From positions 1 through 5,156 of the forward strand of contig CAMLPA010000278.1 in assembly GCA_946481605.1 (NCBI GenBank): a DNA stretch of 5,156 bases. The letters are read 5' to 3'. The notes beneath the pieces were generated by a model that was not told the DNA's origin, ran no database searches, and worked only from the letters and a program-made list of their open reading frames with translations. Below, in pieces: positions 1 to 5,109 of the stretch; within the stretch, counting starts at the first letter, position 1, and each line of letters opens with the position of its first letter. Source of the DNA: an uncultured Flavihumibacter sp. (GTDB lineage Bacteria; Bacteroidota; Bacteroidia; Chitinophagales; Chitinophagaceae). The position numbers and the translations under genes were made by a program.

Positions 1-965
1 GTGGTGAAAAAGGCGCAATAATGTACGATGACCGTTTGCGAACCTGGTACCTGTTTCCGTTTGTACAAGGTGTTTTCCAATGGAGAAAAAACTGGAACCT
101 GCAGGCAGGACTCAGCTACAACTTTCAGGGTTATGGGGTGAAAAGATTAACGGAGTCGGACCCACGCTTTCAGACTAAAAATAATGAACCCCAATTGTTG
201 CCAAGGCTCTCCGTTCAACGGAATATTACTTCACAATGGTCGTTATATGCTGTGTTGGGCAAAGGATTTTCCGCCCCGAGTACTGCTGAAGTGCGGCCCT
301 CAGATGGCAGTCTGCGCATGGAACTACAGCCTGAATACGGCTGGAACAGGGAGTTGGGAATTCGTTTCAGGAACCGGGAAGAAAATATCCGAATTACTGC
401 GAATGTTTTTCGGTTCGGATTACAGGAAACTATTGTCAGAAGAGTCGCAGCGAATGGCGGGGAATATTTCGTTAACGCCGGTGAAACAAGGCAGCAGGGG
501 CTTGAACTGGAATGGGAAGCCGTTCTGGTAAAAGGTGCGTCAGAGAGGAATGTATTGAACTGGTGGGGAAGCTTGTCGTGGTACGACTTCCGCTTCCTCG
601 ATTACAAAACGGGTAACGATGATTTCTCTGGAAATAAAGTAACGGGCATTCCCGCACATACTATTTCCTCCGGCATTAACCTGAATATCCCCGGGCAATG
701 GCGGTTTTTTCTGAATGGTTACCATTGTGCCGCTATTCCCTTGAACGATGCGGGGGATGAACGTGCCGCGCCGTATTTCCTGGCACAGGCACGTTTGGAA
801 AAAACAGTGCGTGCAAAAGGAACTAATGTTGTCTTTTTTGTTTCAGGCGACAACCTGCTGGATGAAAAATACAGCCTGGGTAACGATCTGAACGCCGTTG
901 GGAGAAGGTATTACAACGCTGCTCCGCGGCGCAGCATTGAAACAGGCGTTCACGTTACATGGTAA
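1..965 (+). CDS. TonB-dependent outer-membrane receptor, C-terminal beta-barrel (5' partial)
   Basis: The reading frame is open from the left edge (first full codon at 3), so the ATG at 21 is probably an internal methionine and the N-terminal signal peptide and plug domain lie outside. The visible ~320 residues are rich in alternating aromatic and polar strands, as in a 22-strand barrel. Family-like landmarks are GKGFSAPSTAEV followed by LQPEYGWNRELGIRFR (the usual 'KGFRAP...L.PE.s.n.E.G.r' region), then YFVNAGETRQQGLELEWE (the usual 'N.g.t...G.E.e' strand pair), and near the end DNLLDEKYSLG and GRRYYNAAPRRSIETGV. The protein ends in an aromatic residue (HVTW), as expected for recognition by the BAM outer-membrane insertion machinery. 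Such receptors import siderophores, haem, cobalamin or other scarce ligands using TonB energy. The barrel alone does not identify the ligand; a FecA/siderophore-like receptor is a reasonable guess. A convergent small gene starts 3 bases after the stop. Confidence 0.9.
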   Translation, partial: GEKGAIMYDDRLRTWYLFPFVQGVFQWRKNWNLQAGLSYNFQGYGVKRLTESDPRFQTKNNEPQLLPRLSVQRNITSQWSLYAVLGKGFSAPSTAEVRPSDGSLRMELQPEYGWNRELGIRFRNREENIRITANVFRFGLQETIVRRVAANGGEYFVNAGETRQQGLELEWEAVLVKGASERNVLNWWGSLSWYDFRFLDYKTGNDDFSGNKVTGIPAHTISSGINLNIPGQWRFFLNGYHCAAIPLNDAGDERAAPYFLAQARLEKTVRAKGTNVVFFVSGDNLLDEKYSLGNDLNAVGRRYYNAAPRRSIETGVHVTW

Positions 966-968
966 TCG

Positions 969-1118
969 CTATTGCGTTAGCCATGTATGAACGGTCAGGG
1001 TGCCCATGATGAGTCCGTAACTAAGGGCCATCATGGCGGCGGCCAGCACGAAGAGTCGTGAGAACATACTCCAGCCCGAAGGATGGTGTTCTTGTTCGAG
1101 GGCGTTGCTTGTTTGCAT
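969..1118 (-). CDS. Small single-span membrane protein, 49 aa, function unknown
   Basis: I do not recognise the family. The minus strand encodes 49 residues from ATG (1116-1118) to TAG (969-971). An in-frame TAA seven codons upstream leaves this as the only ATG start. Residues 1-17 are polar (MQTSNALEQEHHPSGWS). Residues 19-43 are hydrophobic and form one plausible membrane helix rich in Ala, Met, Leu and Gly (FSRLFVLAAAMMALSYGL, then IMGTLTV). A short tail HTWLTQ follows. A single arginine (R21) sits at the start of the span and the N-terminus carries three acidic-or-His positions, so orientation is uncertain. Support for a real gene is the clean membrane-protein composition, a good Bacteroidota-type promoter just upstream (1138-1168), and tight packing against the receptor gene, with 3 bases between stop codons. 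It could be a small subunit or chaperone for a membrane complex, but nothing in the window says which. A longer open frame on the same strand (1021-1326) is an off-frame shadow. Confidence 0.6.
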   Translation of the reverse strand: MQTSNALEQEHHPSGWSMFSRLFVLAAAMMALSYGLIMGTLTVHTWLTQ

Positions 1119-1137
1119 AAGATTGGATTTTGTTGTT

Positions 1138-1168
1138 TAAAAGTAAGCATCCGGTCCGGCTCATGCAA
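1138..1168 (-). promoter_or_regulatory. Putative Bacteroidota-type promoter for the 49-aa gene
   Basis: On the minus strand TACTTTTA (1138-1145) matches the Bacteroidota -7 element TAnnTTTG at all but the last base. TTG (1166-1168) stands exactly 20 bases upstream, inside the usual 19-21 spacing of the -33 element. The transcript would start roughly 15 bases before the ATG at 1118. Confidence 0.5.
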
Positions 1169-1198
1169 TAGGGGAAATACAGGTTCGTTTGGAATGTA

Positions 1199-1247
1199 AA
1201 AACACCCTGGGGAGGCGGGATTTTCCCCGGGAAGCGTTCGGTGTTTT
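1199..1247. repeat. Inverted repeat with inner hairpin in the intergenic region
   Basis: AAAACACC (1199-1206) is the exact reverse complement of GGTGTTTT (1240-1247). Inside this, CCC-T-GGGG (1205-1212) can pair with CCCCGGG (1225-1231) with one bulged T. GGTGTTTTCACC (1240-1251) can instead fold on itself as a 4-bp stem with a TTTT loop, and that fold competes with both the left partner and the base of the next hairpin (1250-1291). The region therefore offers mutually exclusive folds. There is no coding sequence here, and the function is not known. Confidence 0.5.
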
Positions 1248-1249
1248 CA

Positions 1250-1301
1250 CCAGGCCCGGTGGCACCGCTATAGCGGCGCCACCGGGCCTGGCACTTTTTT
1301 T
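1250..1301 (+). terminator. Strong GC-rich hairpin plus T-run, intrinsic terminator-like
   Basis: CCAGGCCCGGTGGC (1250-1263) pairs perfectly with GCCACCGGGCCTGG (1278-1291). The 14-base centre contains a second perfect palindrome, CCGCTATAGCGG (1265-1276), so the whole 42 bases is a near-perfect palindrome with one A/C mismatch. On the plus strand it is followed by CAC and seven T (1295-1301), while the minus strand has no T-run after the hairpin, so termination would act on rightward transcripts. The nearest upstream plus gene is the receptor, 285 bases away. Its readthrough transcript would therefore run antisense across the whole 49-aa gene before stopping here. The alternative is an attenuator or regulatory hairpin for the response regulator, 98 bases downstream of the T-run. 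The hairpin also overlaps a sigma-54-like site (1289-1304). Confidence 0.6.
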
Positions 1302-1304
1302 GAA
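1289..1304 (+). promoter_or_regulatory. Candidate sigma-54 -24/-12 promoter upstream of the response regulator
   Basis: TGGCAC (1289-1294), five T, then TTGAA (1300-1304) follows the RpoN consensus TGGCAC-N5-TTGCW with correct spacing: GG and the -12 G are 12 bases apart. The spacer is T-rich, as is common. The one important departure is A instead of C in the -12 GC pair. Transcription would begin near 1314 and give a leader of about 85 bases. No TAnnTTTG element with a proper -33 partner is visible between here and the start codon. The same bases form the 3' arm and T-run of the hairpin, so the match could be a by-product of a terminator. Confidence 0.35.
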
Positions 1305-1318
1305 AACGCAAAGCAACC

Positions 1319-1335
1319 TTCTCCAATTTGGAGAA
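1319..1335. promoter_or_regulatory. 17-bp palindrome, candidate operator
   Basis: TTCTCCAA (1319-1326), one T, then TTGGAGAA (1328-1335) is a perfect 8-bp inverted repeat. It has the size of a dimeric regulator's binding site, and its centre is 73 bases before the response regulator start. It lies just downstream of the possible sigma-54 site. The hairpin would be weak as RNA, so a protein site is more likely. The binding protein is unknown. The response regulator gene just downstream has no DNA-binding domain of its own. Confidence 0.4.
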
Positions 1336-1399
1336 TAAACAATTAATTTACAGTATAATCCCTCCCGAAAACGGTGCGGGAAACCACTAAACTACCAAT

Positions 1400-2560
1400 A
1401 TGTCAAGCATTTTGATCATCGACGACGAAAAGGCGATCCGGAAAACGCTGGGTGAAATTCTTTCCTATGAAGGGTATAAGATTGATGAAGCCGCCGATGG
1501 CGAAGAAGGTCTCCGCCTGTTCAAGGAGAAAACCTACGATGTGGTGCTTTGCGATATCAAAATGCCCAAAATGGACGGAATCGAATTCCTCGACAAGGCC
1601 GGAGAAATCAATGCTGATGTACCCGTCATCATGATCTCAGGACACGGAACCATCGAAACCGCCGTGGAAGCCGTTAAAAAAGGAGCTTTCGATTACATCT
1701 CCAAACCACCGGACCTCAACCGTTTGCTGATTACCATCAGGAACGCCCTCGATAAAACCTCGCTGGTTACGGAGACCAAAGTGCTGAAAAGAAAAGTAAG
1801 CAAGGTGCAGGAAATGATCGGGGAATCCGAGCCGATCAGGAAAATTAAAGATACCATCGAAAAAGTGGCGCCCACCGAGGCACGTGTGCTCATTACCGGA
1901 GAAAACGGTGTGGGAAAAGAACTCGTGGCCCGCTGGATACATGAGAAGAGTAACCGCGCCACCGGCCCGCTGGTGGAAGTGAACTGCGCCGCCATCCCAA
2001 CCGAACTCATCGAAAGCGAATTGTTCGGCCACGAAAAAGGCTCCTTCACCTCCGCCATCAAACAACGTATCGGGAAATTCGAACAGGCCAATGGCGGTAC
2101 CTTGTTTCTCGACGAAATCGGGGATATGAGCCTCAGCGCCCAGGCCAAAGTACTCCGCGCCCTCCAGGAAGGAAAGATCACAAGGGTAGGTGCTGATAAA
2201 GACATCAGCGTGGATGTGCGCGTGATCGCCGCCACCAATAAGGACCTGCTGAAGGAAGTGGAAGACAAGAGCTTCCGCCTCGACCTTTACCACCGGCTTA
2301 GTGTGATATTGATCCATGTGCCTTCGTTAAACGAAAGAAGACCCGATATTCCTTTGCTGGTAGACCGTTTCCTGGCCGATATCTGCGTGGATTATGGCAT
2401 TTCTAAAAAGTCTATTGATGAAGGCGCCATCAAAGGATTACAGGAATACAACTGGTCGGGCAACATCAGGGAACTCCGCAATGTGGTGGAGCGCCTGATC
2501 ATTCTTTCGGGCAAAACAATCACAGAAGAGGACGTGAAAAGTTATGTTTCTCCCCGCTAA
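1400..2560 (+). CDS. NtrC-type sigma-54 activator response regulator without a DNA-binding domain
   Basis: This is a 386-residue cytoplasmic two-component regulator. Residues 1-118 are a receiver domain with acidic pocket D8/D9, phospho-acceptor D52 in CDIKMPKMDG, S80 in MISGHG and K102 in YISKPPD. After a linker, residues ~138-369 are a sigma-54 activator AAA+ ATPase: Walker A GENGVGKE (167-174), sigma-54 contact loop GSFTSA (214-219, standard GAFTGA), Walker B GGTLFLDEIG (232-241), sensor I VRVIAATN (273-280), arginine-finger candidates R293 and R299, and sensor II GNIRELRN (354-361). The protein ends at ITEEDVKSYVSPR just after the AAA+ lid, so the Fis-type helix-turn-helix is missing. The following gene begins 9 bases later on the other strand, leaving no room for a frameshifted tail. 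Length and architecture resemble FlgR of Helicobacter and CtcC of Chlamydia. From memory, close Bacteroidota relatives share this short form and GSFTSA. An in-frame TAA four codons upstream fixes the ATG. No partner histidine kinase is present, and the targets are unknown. Confidence 0.93.
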   Translation: MSSILIIDDEKAIRKTLGEILSYEGYKIDEAADGEEGLRLFKEKTYDVVLCDIKMPKMDGIEFLDKAGEINADVPVIMISGHGTIETAVEAVKKGAFDYISKPPDLNRLLITIRNALDKTSLVTETKVLKRKVSKVQEMIGESEPIRKIKDTIEKVAPTEARVLITGENGVGKELVARWIHEKSNRATGPLVEVNCAAIPTELIESELFGHEKGSFTSAIKQRIGKFEQANGGTLFLDEIGDMSLSAQAKVLRALQEGKITRVGADKDISVDVRVIAATNKDLLKEVEDKSFRLDLYHRLSVILIHVPSLNERRPDIPLLVDRFLADICVDYGISKKSIDEGAIKGLQEYNWSGNIRELRNVVERLIILSGKTITEEDVKSYVSPR

Positions 2561-2568
2561 AATATTGG

Positions 2569-3447
2569 TCAGATTCCGGGGTTCGACGCGAACACCGGAA
2601 TCTCTTCCCTGGAAAGTGTTCTGAGGTTCGGAAGTAAAAAGTCTATCTCGGTAGCCGGTTCACCTGCGATCACGACCTGTATGTCCGGGAATGTACCGCA
2701 TAATTTCCGGAGGTATTCTTCCAGGCTTCCTTCTGAAAAATGGGTGAGCACATGCAGGTAAAGGTGGCTGATCGGCTTCTGGTCGCAGTATGTTTTCAGT
2801 GATTCCACCGAAACATTCTTCCCGAAATACACCGATGGGATGCCGTTTTTTTTCAGGAGGTAGTGGGCGAGCAATAACGGTATTTCATGTTCTTCTCCTT
2901 CCGGAGTAAACAACAATATATTGGTATTTTCCTTTGGTACGGGCTGGTCCAGCCCATCAATGGCAGTGATGATCTTTTTTTGGATCAGGTAGCTCACAAA
3001 ATGTTCCTGTGCAGGAATAACGTGGTTTGTGAGCCAAAGCAATCCTATCCGTTCGAGGAAAGGAAACAATACATACCGCAACGATTTTTCAAGGCCCATG
3101 TGCGCGATTACGCGGTGCGCGATCATATTGAAGCGGGTTTCTTCCAGGTCTATACTGCATTCGATAAGCTGGTTGATCACCGATTCGTATTGGTCCGATC
3201 CGTTGAGGCGGCTGATGGCGCCCAGTATTTCCTCGTCTTCCATGGCCGCGATCCTCGATATCTTGAATCCCTGTTTGTACAGCACGTTCACCCGTAGAAT
3301 GCGTTTCAGGTCGTCGTTATCGTAGAACCGGTGATTACTATCGCGGCGCCTTGCAGGGCACAGGCCATAACGCTGTTCCCAGATACGGAGGGTATGCGCT
3401 TTTATGCCGGTGAGGTTTTCTATGTCGCGAATGGTGAAACTATGCAT
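2569..3447 (-). CDS. MerR-family regulator with CarH/LitR-like cobalamin-binding module
   Basis: This is a 292-residue DNA-binding protein. Residues 4-69 are a MerR winged helix-turn-helix: FTIRDIENLTGIKAHTLRIW, then EQRYGL, then the NHRFYDNDDLKRI wing. Residues ~85-165 form the helical-bundle cobalamin cap with the W-x9-EH signature (W138, E148, H149), as in CarH (W131, E141, H142). Residues ~175-288 look like the Rossmann B12-binding domain, with TPEGEEHEIP carrying H187 at the place of the lower axial ligand. CarH-type proteins use adenosylcobalamin to sense light and typically repress carotenoid or photolyase genes. Here the axial motif ends in Pro (P190) where Gly is usual, and the later GG is GE (G262-E263), so B12 binding is likely but not certain. 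No carotenoid or photolyase gene is in view. The gene is divergent from lepB across 119 bases that hold operator-like repeats. An in-frame TAA four codons upstream supports the ATG at 3447. Confidence 0.87.
   Translation of the reverse strand: MHSFTIRDIENLTGIKAHTLRIWEQRYGLCPARRRDSNHRFYDNDDLKRILRVNVLYKQGFKISRIAAMEDEEILGAISRLNGSDQYESVINQLIECSIDLEETRFNMIAHRVIAHMGLEKSLRYVLFPFLERIGLLWLTNHVIPAQEHFVSYLIQKKIITAIDGLDQPVPKENTNILLFTPEGEEHEIPLLLAHYLLKKNGIPSVYFGKNVSVESLKTYCDQKPISHLYLHVLTHFSEGSLEEYLRKLCGTFPDIQVVIAGEPATEIDFLLPNLRTLSREEIPVFASNPGI
2571..2603. terminator. 15-bp hairpin at the junction of two convergent genes, possible bidirectional terminator
   Basis: AGATTCCGGGGTTCG (2571-2585) pairs with CGAACACCGGAATCT (2589-2603) around a 3-base ACG loop, with one mismatch in 15. 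It begins in the last base of the merR stop codon and covers its final codons, 11 bases beyond the response regulator stop. Neither strand has a clean T-run after it; the minus strand continues GACCAATATTTTAGC. Its position suggests it protects or ends both convergent transcripts, but termination is not shown. Confidence 0.4.
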
Positions 3448-3459
3448 GCAGGGCCTTTA

Positions 3460-3473
3460 TACAAATTTTGTAC
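3460..3473. promoter_or_regulatory. Candidate MerR operator near the merR start
   Basis: TACAAA-T-TTTGTA (3460-3472) is a perfect 6-bp inverted repeat, 13 bases before the merR start codon. Its right half with the next C, TTTTGTAC (3466-3473), recurs exactly at 3539-3546 beside lepB. MerR proteins bind dimer-symmetric sites, so negative autoregulation is plausible. No convincing -33/-7 pair for the minus gene is seen close by. TATTTTTG on the minus strand (3551-3558) fits a -7 element but lacks a -33 partner. Confidence 0.4.
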
Positions 3474-3534
3474 ATTTCCGTTGCATTTTTAAGAAAACTT
3501 TGTGCGCCGGAATAGTACTACCGGGTTTAATATG

Positions 3535-3546
3535 GTACTTTTGTAC
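3535..3546 (+). promoter_or_regulatory. lepB -7 promoter element overlapped by GTAC-N4-GTAC
   Basis: TACTTTTG (3536-3543) matches the Bacteroidota -7 consensus TAnnTTTG exactly and would start a transcript some 20 bases before the lepB ATG. No TTG is present at the right distance upstream, so the -33 element is weak or absent. The element is bracketed by GTAC at 3535-3538 and 3543-3546. These form a symmetric GTAC-TTTT-GTAC site and share TTTTGTAC with the merR-proximal site, so a bound regulator here would block lepB transcription. Confidence 0.5.
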
Positions 3547-3566
3547 GATTCAAAAATAGAATACTC

Positions 3567-5078
3567 ATGGCTATTGATCATTTGCTGGTCATTATTTTTA
3601 TTTCGCTGCTGATCTGGTTGCTGCCGGCTTTCGGGGTGTCAAAGATGTTCGAAAAAGCAGGGGAGAAAGGCTGGAAAGCCTTTGTTCCTTTCTACAATAC
3701 CTACACGATGCTCCAGGTGGCAGGACGGCAGAAACATTGGGTGTACTGGCAACTGATCCCGGTGGTGGGCTGGTTCATCACCTTCGGTATTTATATTGAA
3801 TTCGTGAAAGCTTATGGCAGATTTGCGTTTTGGGAACATGCGTTGATTGTGCTTACACTGGGTTTGTATATGAATGTGATCGGCACCAATCAGCATGCAC
3901 GTTTTATTGGTCCTGAAAAGGTGAAACTGTATAAAAAATCGACCACACGTGAATGGGTGGATGCAGGTGTTTTCGCGATCGTTGCAGCTACGCTTATCCG
4001 TACGTTTATTTTCGAAGCGTACACCATTCCTACACCTTCCATGGAAAAGACTTTGTTGGTGAACGATTTTCTTTTCGTGAGCAAAACGGCTTACGGCCCC
4101 CGTATTCCGAATACACCGCTGGCCATGCCTTTCGTGCACCATACCATGCCCATTACAAAGGGGAAGTCTTACCTTGAATGGATCAAACTTCCTTATATCC
4201 GTTGGTTCGAGAGCCCGGTAAAAAGGAACGATGTGGTGGTATTTAATTTTCCGGTAGGTGATACCGTGATCAATAAAGATGAATTTCAATCCGCGATCAC
4301 GTATTATGATGTGGTGCGGCAGATTGGCAGGGAAGAAGTGTTCCGCCGGGAAGATGATTTTCCGCTGGTGGTGCGTCCCGTAGATAAAAGAGAAAACTTC
4401 ATTAAACGTTGTGTGGCCATTGCCGGAGATACTTTGGAAATAAAGAATGGTGTGGTTTGGGTGAATGGGAAAGTGAACGATGTGCCCATCCATTCTGAAA
4501 TGCCTTATTACGTGCAAACAAAAGGGCAGCCTTTGGACGAGGAAGTGATGCAAAGCGAATACGATGTGGACATGAACGATGGTTCCGAATTCACGAAACT
4601 GGAGCAGCCCGGACTTTTCAGAATGTTGCTCACCGCGGAAGCAAAGGCAAAACTGGAGAAAAGTGGCGCCATTACCAGTATACAGGTGGCAAAGGACGAA
4701 GGTGGTTACATCTTCCCTTTCGATACCCTGCACAACTGGAGCCAGGACGATTTCGGCCCCGTGATCCTTCCGAAGAAAGGCACAGCAATGGCATTGAACG
4801 CGCAGAATTACAGCATCTACGAAAGAGCGATCCGGGTTTACGAGGGGCAGTCGATTGAAATGCGCAACGGACAAATCTACATCAACAACCAACCGGCATC
4901 TTCCTATACCTTCAACATGAATTACTACTGGATGATGGGCGACAACCGCCACAATTCAGCAGATTCAAGGTACTGGGGCTTCGTGCCGGAAGATCATATT
5001 GTGGGCAAGGCTTCACTGATCTGGTTCAGTTGGGAAAATGGTCCCCGTTGGAACAGGTTGTTCAGAAGCATTAAATAA
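3567..5078 (+). CDS. lepB: Signal peptidase I, long Bacteroidota type
   Basis: This membrane-bound serine protease cuts signal peptides from exported proteins on the periplasmic side of the inner membrane. The S26 signatures are complete. Box B is IPTPSMEKTL with nucleophile S158. Box C is VKRNDVVVFNFP (218-229). Box D is NFIKRCVAIAGDTLEI with general base K280. Box E is GDNRHNSADSRYWGFVP (458-474). It has 503 residues against 324 in E. coli. The extra length lies in an N-terminal region with three likely spans (about 5-25, 58-80 and 88-107) resembling the DUF5684-type KAGEKGWKAFVPFYN segment, in a longer S158-K280 interval (122 residues against 55), and in a longer K280-box E interval (178 against 127). 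A fourth span at 131-150 leads into the catalytic serine, as in the family. The ATG at 3567 is the first after an in-frame TAA at 3528; the leader is A-rich with no Shine-Dalgarno. The gene is divergent from the MerR gene, and another frame starts 31 bases after its stop. Confidence 0.96.
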   Translation: MAIDHLLVIIFISLLIWLLPAFGVSKMFEKAGEKGWKAFVPFYNTYTMLQVAGRQKHWVYWQLIPVVGWFITFGIYIEFVKAYGRFAFWEHALIVLTLGLYMNVIGTNQHARFIGPEKVKLYKKSTTREWVDAGVFAIVAATLIRTFIFEAYTIPTPSMEKTLLVNDFLFVSKTAYGPRIPNTPLAMPFVHHTMPITKGKSYLEWIKLPYIRWFESPVKRNDVVVFNFPVGDTVINKDEFQSAITYYDVVRQIGREEVFRREDDFPLVVRPVDKRENFIKRCVAIAGDTLEIKNGVVWVNGKVNDVPIHSEMPYYVQTKGQPLDEEVMQSEYDVDMNDGSEFTKLEQPGLFRMLLTAEAKAKLEKSGAITSIQVAKDEGGYIFPFDTLHNWSQDDFGPVILPKKGTAMALNAQNYSIYERAIRVYEGQSIEMRNGQIYINNQPASSYTFNMNYYWMMGDNRHNSADSRYWGFVPEDHIVGKASLIWFSWENGPRWNRLFRSIK

Positions 5079-5109
5079 CTTCTTTCCGGATTCAATATAA
5101 TACCGCGCC

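Noticed and set aside
21..23. ATG as the receptor start codon
   Set aside because: The frame is open to the left edge and the protein from here would lack signal peptide and plug, so it is an internal methionine of a truncated gene.
1021..1326. 101-codon minus-strand frame
   Set aside because: It reads through the GC-rich hairpin and overlaps the better 49-aa frame off-register. Its composition is not protein-like.
1354..1359. TATAAT before the response regulator as a classic -10 box
   Set aside because: Bacteroidota housekeeping promoters use TAnnTTTG, and the nearest TTTG (1327-1330) is 23 bases upstream, outside the usual spacing. Another TATAAT at 5096-5101 suggests chance.
1363..1381. 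TCCCG/CGGGA small hairpin just before the response regulator
   Set aside because: A 5-bp stem with a 9-base loop is too weak to call a feature.
1637..2317. 226- and 191-codon minus-strand frames opposite the response regulator (the second at 1693-2268)
   Set aside because: Both are antisense to the conserved AAA+ domain, with biased composition and no domain. They are shadows.
2887..3297. Plus-strand frames opposite the MerR gene (2887-3297 and 3029-3325)
   Set aside because: They are antisense to conserved HTH and cobalamin-cap coding sequence, with no upstream promoter or domain.
3639..4952. 437-codon open frame on the minus strand opposite lepB
   Set aside because: It is entirely antisense to a gene with full catalytic motifs, is unusually rich in His, Phe and Cys, and shows no recognisable domain. 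It is a codon-bias shadow.
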